64,000 nt of DNA from Ruminococcus flavefaciens AE3010 (GCF_000526795.1 NZ_JAGT01000001.1:3020501-3084500); one strand, 5' to 3'. Counted from the first letter of the stretch, positions 50,196-59,292 are shown. The notes: generated from the letters alone by a model not told the origin. Numbers and translations: made by a program.

Positions 50196-51639
50196 GCTTT
50201 CCCAGACAAATGCGCCCATATACGAGGCGCTGAGAAAATTCCGACGCATGAGAGTAGTGCCCTTTGATGTCCCCGGACACAAGCGCGGAAGAGGAAATAT
50301 GGAGCTCACCGAGTTTCTCGGCGAGGACTGCATGAACGTGGACGTCAACTCCATGAAGCCCCTGGACAATCTCTGCCACCCCGTATCCGTTATAAAGGAC
50401 GCGGAAATGCTGGCGGCAGAAGCCTTCGGCGCGGCAAACGCCTTCTTCATGGTGGGCGGAACTACCTCTGCGGTGCAGAGCATGATAATGTACGCCTGCA
50501 AGGAGGGCGACAAGATAATCATGCCCCGAAATGTACACAGAAGTGCTATCAACGCAATTATCCTTACGGGAGCAGTTCCCGTTTATGTAAATCCCGATGT
50601 CAATCACCAGCTGGGTATTGCACTGGGTATGTCTGTTTCACAGGTGGAGCAGGCTATCCGCGAGAATCCCGACGCCAAGGCTATAATGGTAAATAATCCC
50701 ACATACTACGGCATATGCTCAGACCTGAAAAGGATAACGGAGCTTGCTCATGCTCACGGTATGCTGGTGCTCGTTGACGAGGCTCACGGCACTCACTTCT
50801 ACTTCGGTGACAGCTTCCCCGTGACCGCTATGGCGGCAGGTGCGGACTGCGCCTCCGTAAGTATGCACAAGTCGGGAGGAAGCCTCACACAGAGCTCTTT
50901 CCTGCTTCTCGGAAAGAACGTTAACGCCGACTATATGCGTCAGGTAATAAATCTCACCCAGACCACCAGCGCTTCGTATCTGCTGCTTTCAAGTCTGGAT
51001 ATCTCCCGAAAGAGACTTGCTCTCGGCGGCAGGGAGATATTTGCACAGACAGTTGAAATGGCTGAGTACGCACGCTCCGAGATAAACGAGATAGGCGGCT
51101 ATTACGCCTATTCAAAGGAGCTCATAAACGGCGACAGTATCTTTGACTTTGACGTTTCAAAGCTGAGCATCTACACTCTGCCTATCGGACTTGCAGGCAT
51201 CGAGGTCTATGACCTTCTCCGCGACGAGTACGACATACAGATAGAATTCGGTGATATCGGAAACGTCCTTGCCTACATCTCCGTAGGCGACAGAAAGCGG
51301 GATATCGAGCGCCTTATCAGTGCTCTTGCGGAGATAAAGCGCCGCTTCGGAAAAAGCAGCGCCCACATGCTCACTCAGGAGTATATCAGTCCCGTTATTG
51401 CGGAAACTCCCCGAAAGGCGTTCTATGCGGCAAAGCGCTCCCTGCCTCTTGAAGAGTCGGCAGGACATGTTTGCAGCGAGTTCGTTATGTGCTATCCTCC
51501 CGGTATACCGATACTTGCTCCGGGAGAGCTTATCACTCCCGAGATAATCGAGTACATCAGGTACGCCAAGGAAAAGGGCTGTCAGATGACAGGCACCGAG
51601 GATATAAATATCGAGAGACTCAACGTCCTCGACATGTAA
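50188..51639 (+). CDS. speA: PLP-dependent arginine/lysine/ornithine decarboxylase (SpeA type)
   Basis: A 483-residue fold-type I decarboxylase of the Bacillus SpeA/YaaO group. It lacks the N-terminal wing domain of the E. coli biodegradative enzymes. The PLP-binding Lys lies in [15 protein letters not shown] (K228). [25 protein letters not shown] and the C-terminal [11 protein letters not shown] are typical. With agmatinase encoded in the same cluster, arginine is the likely substrate, yielding agmatine. The start overlaps speD by 8 bp, so the two are coupled under the attenuator. Confidence 0.93.
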   Translation: MAELSQTNAPIYEALRKFRRMRVVPFDVPGHKRGRGNMELTEFLGEDCMNVDVNSMKPLDNLCHPVSVIKDAEMLAAEAFGAANAFFMVGGTTSAVQSMIMYACKEGDKIIMPRNVHRSAINAIILTGAVPVYVNPDVNHQLGIALGMSVSQVEQAIRENPDAKAIMVNNPTYYGICSDLKRITELAHAHGMLVLVDEAHGTHFYFGDSFPVTAMAAGADCASVSMHKSGGSLTQSSFLLLGKNVNADYMRQVINLTQTTSASYLLLSSLDISRKRLALGGREIFAQTVEMAEYARSEINEIGGYYAYSKELINGDSIFDFDVSKLSIYTLPIGLAGIEVYDLLRDEYDIQIEFGDIGNVLAYISVGDRKRDIERLISALAEIKRRFGKSSAHMLTQEYISPVIAETPRKAFYAAKRSLPLEESAGHVCSEFVMCYPPGIPILAPGELITPEIIEYIRYAKEKGCQMTGTEDINIERLNVLDM

Positions 51640-51715
51640 ATGATATGAAACGCAGAGCTGCTTCGGCGGCGGACGTTTTATATAGATTATTGTGTTTTAA
51701 GGAAGGAAAAAGAAT

Positions 51716-52210
51716 ATGAAAAAAGTCGGAATCATTATGAGCTTACTTATGGGAGTTACCATGAGCTTCTGCCTGTCGCTTACAGGCAATCTCACATCGG
51801 GTGAGGGCTTTCAGCTTATGCCCTTTCTCATCAGCTTTGCAGTAAGCACCGTTATCAGTATCCTTATCGGAATCATAGTTCCCATGAGGAAGCTTGAGGG
51901 CGGAGCTGTCAGTGCTCTGAAGCTCAAGGAACACAGTCTCCCTGCCAAGCTTGTATCTGCACTTGTATCTGACCTTATCTACACACCTGTTATTACACTT
52001 GCAATGATAATTCTTGCCCGCAAAATGGCAATGAAGATGAGCAACGGTCACGCACAGCTGCCGCCTTTCGGTTTGATGTTCGTGAAGTCTCTCATCATCA
52101 GCCTTATCGTTGCATATGTCATCATACTTATTGTTACACCTATTTATCTCAAGCTTTCAATGAAGCTTGCAGGCGTGAACCCACCCGCAGGAAAGCCGCC
52201 TGTTGACTGA
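51716..52210 (+). CDS. Membrane protein, DUF2798-like
   Basis: A 164-residue protein with four membrane segments arranged as two similar halves: MSLLMGVTMSFCLSLTGN...LIGIIVPMRK and FGLMFVKSLIISLIVAYVIILIVTPIYLK. This resembles the DUF2798 family, but I would not call it firmly. AAGGAAGG precedes the ATG. It lies 76 bp after speA and may be cotranscribed with it. No function is known. Confidence 0.7.
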   Translation: MKKVGIIMSLLMGVTMSFCLSLTGNLTSGEGFQLMPFLISFAVSTVISILIGIIVPMRKLEGGAVSALKLKEHSLPAKLVSALVSDLIYTPVITLAMIILARKMAMKMSNGHAQLPPFGLMFVKSLIISLIVAYVIILIVTPIYLKLSMKLAGVNPPAGKPPVD

Positions 52211-52224
52211 TCATAATTTTGCGC

Positions 52225-52365
52225 AGCAAAATATGATCTGAGCCGTTAGCTTATTGTAGGGGCGCACAGTGTGCGCCCGTATATTAAGCGTGCTGGCGAA
52301 CAATGTTCGCCCCTGCAAGCGGCGAAGCCGCTCCCTAATGACTAAGGGCTAAAGGCTAAAAGCTT
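52225..52365. repeat. GTAGGGG palindromes and TTAGC units between speA and speE parts
   Basis: ATTTTGCGCAGCAAAAT hairpin, a TTAGC unit, TGTAGGGGCGCACAGTGTGCGCCCG (52256-52280), GGCGAACAATGTTCGCCCC (52292-52310) and GGCTAAAGGCTAAAAGC lie in order. The 35226-35248 palindrome has the same GCACAGTGTGC core. Confidence 0.65.
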
Positions 52366-52388
52366 CACAATTTGAACGGAGGTATAGT

Positions 52389-53240
52389 ATGGAATTATGG
52401 TTCACGGAGAGACACACTCCCAACGTTAAATTTTCAATAAAAGTCGATCATCAGCTCTACAGCGGCAACAGCGAGTTCCAGCGTATCGACGTTTTCGACT
52501 CAAAGGAGTTCGGGCGCTTCCTTACTCTTGACGGCTATATGATGCTGACAGAGAAGGACGAGTTCATATACCATGAGATGATAACTCATGTGCCTATGGC
52601 AGTCCACCCGAACCCTAAAAATATACTTGTTATCGGCGCAGGCGACGGCGGCGTTGTCCGCGAGCTCACACGCTACGCCTCTGTTGAGAGCATTGACCTC
52701 GTTGAGATAGACGAGCTGGTAGTTGAGGTATGCAAGAAGTATCTTCCCACTACTGCCTGCCGCTTTGACGACCCGAGAGTCCATGTATACTACGAGGACG
52801 GCGTAAAGTTCATTCGCCGCTGCACAGATCAGTATGACGTTATCATCGTCGATTCCACCGACCCATTCGGTCCGGGTGAGGGACTCTTTACCAAGGAGTT
52901 CTACGGAAGCTGCTTCAAGGCGCTCCGTGACGACGGCATCATGGTCAATCAGCATGAGAGCCCGTTCTATGACGAGGACGCCGCAGCCATGCAGCGCTCC
53001 CACAAGCGTATAGTAGAGAGCTTCCCCATAAGCAAGGTCTATCAGGCTCATATCCCCACCTATCCTTCGGGACACTGGCTCTTCGGCTTTGCTTCCAAGA
53101 AGTACCACCCCACCAATGACTATAACGGCACAAAATGGAGCATGCTTGGTATAAAGACCCGCTACTACAACCCAAGACTTCATACGGGAGCTTTCGCCCT
53201 CCCATGCTATGTAGAGGAGCTTCTCAGAGATGTTGAATAA
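52389..53240 (+). CDS. speE: Spermidine synthase
   Basis: A 283-residue aminopropyltransferase that moves the aminopropyl group from decarboxylated SAM to putrescine. The nucleotide-binding motif LVIGAGDGGVVREL, the substrate region YHEMITHVP and the catalytic Asp in IIVDSTDPFGPGEGLF are present. ACGGAGGT precedes the ATG. The last 11 bp overlap speB, so both products are translated together. It uses the product of SpeD. Confidence 0.96.
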   Translation: MELWFTERHTPNVKFSIKVDHQLYSGNSEFQRIDVFDSKEFGRFLTLDGYMMLTEKDEFIYHEMITHVPMAVHPNPKNILVIGAGDGGVVRELTRYASVESIDLVEIDELVVEVCKKYLPTTACRFDDPRVHVYYEDGVKFIRRCTDQYDVIIVDSTDPFGPGEGLFTKEFYGSCFKALRDDGIMVNQHESPFYDEDAAAMQRSHKRIVESFPISKVYQAHIPTYPSGHWLFGFASKKYHPTNDYNGTKWSMLGIKTRYYNPRLHTGAFALPCYVEELLRDVE

Positions 53241-54081
53241 GAATATACAGACATTCATCGCCTGCGACAGCGAATATGAGGACGCAAAGATAGTCCTTTT
53301 CGGCGCAGGCTTCGACGGTACCACAAGCTTTCGCCCGGGAACAAGATTTGCTCCCTCGGCTATCCGCAATGAGAGCTTCGGTATCGAGACATACAGTCCT
53401 TACCAGAACAAGGACATGACAGACTACAGCTATTTTGACAGCGGAGACTTGGAGCTCCCGTTCGGAAGCACCGAAAGCGCCATAGCTGATATCATTTCCC
53501 GTGCGGATATGATACTTGCCGATGGCAAGCTGCCCTTTATGATAGGCGGCGAGCACCTTGTCACCCTCGGAACGGTCAAGGCTGTGAACGCTAAGTACGA
53601 CGACCTTTGTATCGTTCACTTTGACGCTCACGCAGACCTCCGCGACGACTATCTCGGACAGAAGCTGTCCCACGCCTGCGTATTAAGGCGCTGCCATGAG
53701 CTTGTGGGAGACGGTCATATCTTCCAGTTTGGTATCCGCAGCGGAGACCGCGAGGAGTTTTACTTCGCAGACGAGCACACGGAAATGCATAAATTCAGCT
53801 TTGACGGTCTTGAAGATGTGGTTGAAAAGCTCAGGGGCAGAAACGTCTATTTCACCCTTGACCTTGACGTTCTCGACCCCTCAATATTCCCCGGCACGGG
53901 CACTCCCGAGGCTGGCGGAGTCACATTCGATGAACTGAGAAAGGCTGTGACACTGGTTTGCAGCAGGCTCAATATAGTAGGCTGCGACGTCAACGAGCTG
54001 AGCCCCGTTTACGACCAGAGCGGAGTATCTACAGCAGTTGCCTGCAAGATAATCAGAGAGATGCTTCTTGCTCTTTCGTAA
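53230..54081 (+). CDS. speB: Agmatinase
   Basis: A 283-residue ureohydrolase that splits agmatine to putrescine and urea. Binuclear manganese ligands are visible: GGEHLVT, HFDAHADLRDDY, and DLDVLDPSIFPGTGTPE. The start overlaps the end of speE. Together with SpeA this gives the arginine to agmatine to putrescine route. Length is normal for bacterial SpeB. Confidence 0.95.
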   Translation: MLNKNIQTFIACDSEYEDAKIVLFGAGFDGTTSFRPGTRFAPSAIRNESFGIETYSPYQNKDMTDYSYFDSGDLELPFGSTESAIADIISRADMILADGKLPFMIGGEHLVTLGTVKAVNAKYDDLCIVHFDAHADLRDDYLGQKLSHACVLRRCHELVGDGHIFQFGIRSGDREEFYFADEHTEMHKFSFDGLEDVVEKLRGRNVYFTLDLDVLDPSIFPGTGTPEAGGVTFDELRKAVTLVCSRLNIVGCDVNELSPVYDQSGVSTAVACKIIREMLLALS

Positions 54082-54144
54082 TGCAAATTCGATACACCTA
54101 TATACCCAAAACATAATAAGGCTTTTTCGATACGTGGTGAGAAT

Positions 54145-54753
54145 ATGGACAACGGACAGACAAACGGCAATAAGAACAGCAGGGCAATTATCATCGCAGT
54201 ATGCTGCGTTATTGCAGTTGTGCTTGTAGGCTTCTGCTTTATTGGAGTACTGCCGTTCATGGCAGCAAGAGATCTTTTTAACAGCGCAGTAAATACTGAT
54301 ATATCATCTTATAACGTTACGGTGACTGCTGAGATCACCGAGGTCCTTGTTAAGACCGATCCCGACAGTGATGACGGCAACGGCGGCAAGGTAAAGATGT
54401 ATACCCCTGTGTATGAATATGAGTACAACGGCAAAAAGTACAGTGTTACAGGCGGCGTAAGCTCCAGCGAAAAGAAATATGAGGTGGGTGACAGGGCAGA
54501 GGTGCAGATCTCCGCTGACCGCCCCGGCATGATGTATGATCCGCAGCTGAGCTTCAGGAATTCATTCAATAAGGTGCAGCGCGGCTTTTCCGCTATGTTT
54601 GCGGTAATGCTCATCGTACCCATTATCCTTGCCGTTGTTATTGCAGCCATAATTATCATAGCACTGCGAAAAAGCAGAGCTCAGAGCAGCTGTAACAGTG
54701 ACAGCTCGGCTCAGCATGAATACAGCGATCCGAACGACGACTACAGAGGATAA
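54145..54753 (+). CDS. DUF3592 domain membrane protein
   Basis: A 202-residue protein with an N-terminal membrane segment (about 12-35), an extracytoplasmic beta-rich part (VTVTAEITEVLVKT...YTPVYEYEYNGKKYSVTGG) and a second membrane segment (about 145-173), then a polar Ser-rich tail. The central pattern matches DUF3592. The role is unknown. The ribosome-binding site (GGTGAG) is mediocre. It lies 63 bp after speB in the polyamine cluster, perhaps only as a passenger. Confidence 0.8.
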   Translation: MDNGQTNGNKNSRAIIIAVCCVIAVVLVGFCFIGVLPFMAARDLFNSAVNTDISSYNVTVTAEITEVLVKTDPDSDDGNGGKVKMYTPVYEYEYNGKKYSVTGGVSSSEKKYEVGDRAEVQISADRPGMMYDPQLSFRNSFNKVQRGFSAMFAVMLIVPIILAVVIAAIIIIALRKSRAQSSCNSDSSAQHEYSDPNDDYRG

Positions 54754-54778
54754 CGCAATATGAAAGGCAGGATATGAC

Positions 54779-55243
54779 ATGAATATATTCAGAGCACAGA
54801 ACGTTTCGGGACTTGCCGAGATACGCATGAAGTATCTCCGCGAGGACTTTCCTGATATGACCACTGCACAGGCAGCCCAGATAAAAGCCAAGCTTCCGCG
54901 GTATTACTCGGATCACCTCAACTGCGACCTGTTCGCATATCTTGCCGAGGACGGCGGTAAGATGATCGGCTCGGCTTTTCTTGCAGTCAGGGAGCTTCCC
55001 CCGAATCCCAACTTCCCCAACGGACGTGTGGGCACTGTGCTGAACGTTTACACCGAGGCGAGCCACCGCCGACAGGGCATAGCTACTGCTCTCATGGAGC
55101 TTCTCATATCCGACGCAAAGGTAATGGAGCTTGACTATATAGAGCTCAAAGCCTCAGAGGACGGCTATCAGCTCTACAAGCAGATGGGATTTGAGGTGGA
55201 AAAGTCTCACTTTACACCTATGAAACTTAAAATAAGAAAATAA
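54779..55243 (+). CDS. GNAT family N-acetyltransferase
   Basis: A 154-residue acetyltransferase. The acetyl-CoA-binding motif is HRRQGIATALMELLI near residue 100. LAEDGGKMIGSAFLAVRE and the C-terminal YKQMGFEVEKSHFTPMKLKI complete the fold. The location between speB and the carboxynorspermidine dehydrogenase gene makes polyamine acetylation possible, but its sequence does not mark it as SpeG. AGG lies upstream of the ATG. Confidence 0.88.
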   Translation: MNIFRAQNVSGLAEIRMKYLREDFPDMTTAQAAQIKAKLPRYYSDHLNCDLFAYLAEDGGKMIGSAFLAVRELPPNPNFPNGRVGTVLNVYTEASHRRQGIATALMELLISDAKVMELDYIELKASEDGYQLYKQMGFEVEKSHFTPMKLKIRK

Positions 55244-55262
55244 ACGCAAAGGAGTAATAAAA

Positions 55263-56465
55263 ATGGGAAAATGTATGATCATCGGCTGCGGCGGCGTTGC
55301 GTCCGTAGCTATCCACAAGTGCTGCCAGAACAGCGAGGTATTTGAGGGCATTATGATTGCAAGCCGCACCAAGTCAAAGTGCGACGCGCTGAAGGAAAAG
55401 CTCCAGCCCACAACAAAGACTGTTATCGAGACTGCACAGGTAAACGCTGACAACGTTGATGAGCTGGTTGCTCTTATCAACAGCTACAAGCCCGATGTTG
55501 TGCTGAACCTTGCCCTCCCTTATCAGGACCTCACTATCATGGACGCTTGTCTCGCTACAAAGACTCACTATGTTGACACAGCAAACTATGAGCCCCTTGA
55601 TACTGCAAAGTTCGAGTACAAGTGGCAGTGGGCTTACCGCGAGAGATTTGAACAGGCAGGCATCACAGCTCTTCTCGGAAGCGGCTTCGACCCGGGCGTT
55701 ACGGGAGTATTCTCCGCTTACGCTATGAAGCATGAGTTCGACGAGATAAACTATATCGACATTCTCGACTGCAACGGCGGCGACCACGGCTATCCCTTTG
55801 CTACAAACTTCAACCCCGAGATAAATATCCGCGAGGTTTCCGCCAAGGGAAGCTATATCGAAGACGGCAAGTGGGTAGAGACAGAGCCTATGGAGATAAA
55901 GCGAGTTTACAACTTCAAGGGCGTAGGCGAAAAGGATATGTACCTCCTCCACCACGAGGAGCTTGAATCCCTCGCTCTCAATATCAAGGGCATCAAGCGT
56001 ATCCGCTTCTTCATGACATTCGGTCAGAGCTACCTCACACATCTCAAGTGTCTCGAAAACGTTGGCATGACCTCTATCGAGCCTATCATGTACGAGGGCA
56101 AGGAGATAGTACCTCTCCAGTTCCTCAAGGCTGTACTGCCCGACCCTGCTTCACTGGGTCCGAGAACAGTGGGCAAGACCAATATCGGCTGTATCTTCCG
56201 CGGAAAGAAGGACGGCAAGGACAAGAACTACTACCTCTACAATATCTGCGATCATCAGGAGTGCTACAAGGAAGTGGGCTCACAGGCTATCTCCTACACC
56301 ACAGGCGTTCCTGCTATGATAGGTGCTATGATGATAATGACAGGCACATGGAAGAAGGCAGGCGTTTACAACATAGAGGAGTTCGATCCCGATCCGTTCA
56401 TGGAAGCTCTCAACAAGTGGGGACTCCCATGGGAAGAGGACTTTGACCCAACACTGGTCGATTGA
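55263..56465 (+). CDS. Carboxynorspermidine dehydrogenase (saccharopine dehydrogenase family)
   Basis: A 400-residue NADPH-dependent enzyme of the saccharopine dehydrogenase family. It has the Rossmann motif MIIGCGGVASVAIHKC at the N-terminus. ALLGSGFDPGVTGVFSAYA and DCNGGDHGYPFATNFNPEIN are characteristic of carboxynorspermidine / carboxyspermidine dehydrogenases (CASDH). It condenses a diamine with aspartate beta-semialdehyde. With putrescine this gives carboxyspermidine. The decarboxylase partner is encoded at 57194. CAAAGGAG precedes the ATG. Confidence 0.92.
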   Translation: MGKCMIIGCGGVASVAIHKCCQNSEVFEGIMIASRTKSKCDALKEKLQPTTKTVIETAQVNADNVDELVALINSYKPDVVLNLALPYQDLTIMDACLATKTHYVDTANYEPLDTAKFEYKWQWAYRERFEQAGITALLGSGFDPGVTGVFSAYAMKHEFDEINYIDILDCNGGDHGYPFATNFNPEINIREVSAKGSYIEDGKWVETEPMEIKRVYNFKGVGEKDMYLLHHEELESLALNIKGIKRIRFFMTFGQSYLTHLKCLENVGMTSIEPIMYEGKEIVPLQFLKAVLPDPASLGPRTVGKTNIGCIFRGKKDGKDKNYYLYNICDHQECYKEVGSQAISYTTGVPAMIGAMMIMTGTWKKAGVYNIEEFDPDPFMEALNKWGLPWEEDFDPTLVD

Positions 56466-56531
56466 TCTTAAATACAGTAAAAAGGCTGATGTTTATCGAC
56501 GTCAGCTTAAAAAAAGGAGAATAGAATAGAA

Positions 56532-57197
56532 ATGTCAGGTTTCAAGAACATCAAAAGGATAATGGCAGTTGCTGCTGCAACAACAATGCTTATGCTCACA
56601 GGCTGCGGAAAGAGCTTACAGACCTCGGACGTAAATGATACTCCTCCCACTACAAATTCAAACCAGTCGGGAAATACTATCATTCTTACGCTTCACCCCA
56701 ACGAGGCTCCTATCACCTGCGAGAACTTTGAAAAGCTGGTAAACGAGGGCTTCTACAACGGTCTTACATTCCACCGTGTAGTTGACGAGTTCATGGCTCA
56801 GGGCGGAGACCCCAGCGGCGACGGCACAGGCGGCAGCCCTGATACTATCAAGGGAGAATTTGCTGCAAACGGCGTTGACAACCCCATTTCACATCAGCGC
56901 GGCGTAGTTTCAATGGCTCGCAGCATGGATTATGACAGTGCTTCAAGCCAGTTCTTTATCTGCTACACAGGCAATTACGCTTCCTCACTTGACGGACAGT
57001 ATGCTGCATTTGCAAACGTTACCGAGGGCATGGAGGTAGTTGACGACTTCATGAAGGTAGACCGCGATCTCAACTCAATGGGCGAAATGGCAGTACCGAA
57101 AACTCCTATCAGAATGGAGAAGGTGGAGATGATCGACCCCGACGAGAACGGCTCTCCAAGAGTAAAGATCACCATGAATGACTTTATCCAGAAATGA
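56532..57197 (+). CDS. Cyclophilin-type peptidyl-prolyl isomerase, lipoprotein
   Basis: A 221-residue exported protein. Signal peptide with lipobox MLTGC near residue 25, a Ser/Thr/Asn linker, and a cyclophilin domain (about 48-215) with NFEKLVNEGFYNGLTFHRVV, MAQGGDPSGDGTGG and the SSQFFICY active-site segment. It should speed up proline isomerisation in proteins outside the membrane. Its stop overlaps the decarboxylase start (ATGA), so it is part of the polyamine operon in expression. AAAGGAG precedes the ATG. Confidence 0.93.
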   Translation: MSGFKNIKRIMAVAAATTMLMLTGCGKSLQTSDVNDTPPTTNSNQSGNTIILTLHPNEAPITCENFEKLVNEGFYNGLTFHRVVDEFMAQGGDPSGDGTGGSPDTIKGEFAANGVDNPISHQRGVVSMARSMDYDSASSQFFICYTGNYASSLDGQYAAFANVTEGMEVVDDFMKVDRDLNSMGEMAVPKTPIRMEKVEMIDPDENGSPRVKITMNDFIQK

Positions 57198-58333
57198 TGA
57201 AATATAACTTTGACCCAAAGAAAGTGCCGACTCCCTGCTACATAGTGGACGAGCCGGCGCTTATCCGTAATCTGGAGATACTTCGCGGCGTTTCAGAGAG
57301 AACAGGCGCGAAGATACTCCTTGCACAGAAAGCGTTTTCCTGCTATCACCTCTATCCAATGATAGGGGTGTACCTTGCGGGTACGGCTTGCAGCGGACTT
57401 TTCGAGGCAAGGCTTGGCTTTGAGGAAATGGGAAAGGAAAACCACGTTTTTTCCGCAGCTTACCGCGAAAGCGAGATAGACGAGATAATATCTTACTGCG
57501 GACATATCATCTTCAACTCATTCTCTCAGCTTGACAGGTACCGTGACCGTGTGCTTGCGGCAGGTAAGAAGATAGGACTGCGCATAAATCCCGAACATTC
57601 TACTCAGGAGGGACATGAGATATACGACCCGTGCTCCCCGAAGTCGAGACTGGGTATCACACGGAAGAGCTTTCGCGCTGACGACCTTGCAGGCGTTACG
57701 GGACTTCACTTCCATACTCTATGCGAGCAGAACTCCGACGATCTGGAGACTACCCTTGACGCAATTGAGGAAAAATTCGGGGACATACTGCCGAAAATGG
57801 AGTGGATAAACTTTGGCGGCGGTCACCATATAACCCGCGAGGACTACGATATACCGCGGCTTGAACGCTGTATACGCCATATGCAGGAGAAGTACGGGCT
57901 GGAGGTCTTTCTCGAACCGGGAGAGGCTATTGCTCTGAATGCAGGCTGGCTGGTGACAGAGGTCCTTGACCTTACGGAAAACGATATGCCCATAGCTATC
58001 CTCGATACCTCGGCTGCCTGTCATATGCCTGATGTACTGGAAATGCCCTACCGTCCGCCTCTTGTGGGCTCGGGAGAAAAGGGCGAAAAGAAGTACAGCT
58101 ACCGCCTCGGCTCCCAGACCTGCCTTGCAGGTGACGTCATAGGTGAGTATTCCTTCGACGAGCCGCTCCGCATCGGGGACAGGCTGGTATTCGGCGATAT
58201 GGCGATATACTCAATGGTGAAGAACAATACCTTCAACGGTATGCCCCTGCCTGAGATACTGCTCCTCAAAAAGGACGGCAGCTTCGAGACTCTGCGCAGC
58301 TTCGGCTACGACGACTTCAAGGAGAGACTGTGA
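57194..58333 (+). CDS. nspC: Carboxynorspermidine decarboxylase
   Basis: A 379-residue PLP enzyme of the alanine-racemase fold (fold type III). It starts with the typical VPTPCYIVDEPALIRNL. The PLP Lys is in LAQKAFS (K46), followed by HTLCEQ, NFGGGHH and the conserved CLAGD. It removes CO2 from carboxynorspermidine or carboxyspermidine and completes the alternative spermidine route started by the dehydrogenase at 55263. There is no strong ribosome-binding site; two ATGs (57194, 57197) overlap the previous stop, so translation is coupled. Confidence 0.93.
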   Translation: MMKYNFDPKKVPTPCYIVDEPALIRNLEILRGVSERTGAKILLAQKAFSCYHLYPMIGVYLAGTACSGLFEARLGFEEMGKENHVFSAAYRESEIDEIISYCGHIIFNSFSQLDRYRDRVLAAGKKIGLRINPEHSTQEGHEIYDPCSPKSRLGITRKSFRADDLAGVTGLHFHTLCEQNSDDLETTLDAIEEKFGDILPKMEWINFGGGHHITREDYDIPRLERCIRHMQEKYGLEVFLEPGEAIALNAGWLVTEVLDLTENDMPIAILDTSAACHMPDVLEMPYRPPLVGSGEKGEKKYSYRLGSQTCLAGDVIGEYSFDEPLRIGDRLVFGDMAIYSMVKNNTFNGMPLPEILLLKKDGSFETLRSFGYDDFKERL

Positions 58334-58905
58334 TGACGAATATTTACTTTGTGCGCCATGCGCTGCCTGATTATACATGCAGGGACGCAGCCCTGCGCCC
58401 CCTTACTCCCGAGGGTGAGAGGGATACTGCAGAGGTAGTCCGCACAATGAAGAACATACATCTTGACTATGCTATTTCAAGTCCATACAAGCGCAGCTAC
58501 GATACCATAAAGGAGACTGCCGACGACCACGGGCTGAAGATCGATATCGATGACCGTCTTCATGAGCGTATCAGCGGCAAGGACAGCAATAACAAGGAAA
58601 TGTTCCGCAGACGCTGGGCTGACCTGAGCTTCTGTGAGCCTGACGGCGAGTGCCTGCAGTCCGTAATGGACAGAAATATGGCGGCGCTGAATGATATCCT
58701 TGACAAGCACAATGGCGAGAACGTAATGGTGGGAACTCACGGAACGGCTCTGAGTACCATACTCCACTACTTCGACAACAGCTTCGGCGTTGAGGGCTTT
58801 CTGCGCATCATCAACTATATGCCATACATAATCAGGCTTGGCTTTGAGGGCAGAGAGCTGGTTGAAAAAGAGGAACTGCTCATAGTAGATAAGCCTTTTG
58901 ATTGA
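58333..58905 (+). CDS. Histidine phosphatase family protein
   Basis: A 190-residue phosphoglycerate-mutase-like phosphatase. The catalytic signature is YFVRHALPDY near the N-terminus (RH), with the second His in VGTHGTALST. It removes phosphate from an unknown small molecule or protein. The ATG at 58333 overlaps the nspC stop (TGATG) with AAGGAG at good spacing; a GTG one codon earlier is less likely. It is the last gene of the polyamine cluster. Repeats follow. Confidence 0.9.
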   Translation: MTNIYFVRHALPDYTCRDAALRPLTPEGERDTAEVVRTMKNIHLDYAISSPYKRSYDTIKETADDHGLKIDIDDRLHERISGKDSNNKEMFRRRWADLSFCEPDGECLQSVMDRNMAALNDILDKHNGENVMVGTHGTALSTILHYFDNSFGVEGFLRIINYMPYIIRLGFEGRELVEKEELLIVDKPFD

Positions 58906-58907
58906 GA

Positions 58908-59033
58908 ACTAAGATCTTAGGACTAAGAGCTAAGTAATTACAATATAAAACGGGCTGTCGAGGACGCCAGCTCCTACATTTTGCTGTTTCGGCAGCAGCT
59001 TTTGTAGGGGACGGCGTCCTCGACGTCCCTATA
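58908..59033. repeat. TTAG units and GGGGACGGCG palindrome
   Basis: AACTAAGATCTTAG and GGACTAAGAGCTAAG units are followed by GGCTGTCGAGGACGCCAGC and TGTAGGGGACGGCGTCCTCGACGTCCC (59003-59029). The latter has the same core as the palindrome at 35268-35290. Confidence 0.6.
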
Positions 59034-59142
59034 CAGGAGCTTTATTTACCGATTTACAGCCTTTTTTACGTGTAAAACTGCCAAATAGCGGAAGAAGATA
59101 TTGTACAAATCAACAAAGCTGATTTAACTTTTTATGATTTTA

Positions 59143-59171
59143 TTTACAACTGTTACTACCTGTGCTATAAT
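59143..59171 (+). promoter_or_regulatory. Promoter of the pectinase gene
   Basis: TTTACA (59143-59148), a 17-bp spacer and TATAAT (59166-59171). A leader of about 115 nt follows. Confidence 0.7.
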
Positions 59172-59177
59172 TATGAT

Positions 59178-59292
59178 GTATAGGTGTATATTCCGAAGCT
59201 TCGATTTCCCTGTGGAAGCTCCGAATAAACGCCGATTTGTGACAGCTCCGCTTTAGGCAGCGGAGGTCATCGTTAGAAAAGGAGTAAAAATT
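59178..59292 (+). promoter_or_regulatory. Structured 5' leader of the pectinase gene
   Basis: Two hairpins fill the leader. One pairs ATTC 59190-59193 with GAAT 59223-59226 and AGCTTC 59197-59202 with GAAGCT 59215-59220. The second pairs CGAT 59233-59236 with ATCG 59269-59272, GAC 59241-59243 with GTC 59266-59268, and CTCCGC 59246-59251 with GCGGAG 59260-59265, around an 8-nt loop. No terminator is seen. Control of translation or mRNA stability is possible; no known class was recognised. Confidence 0.4.
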
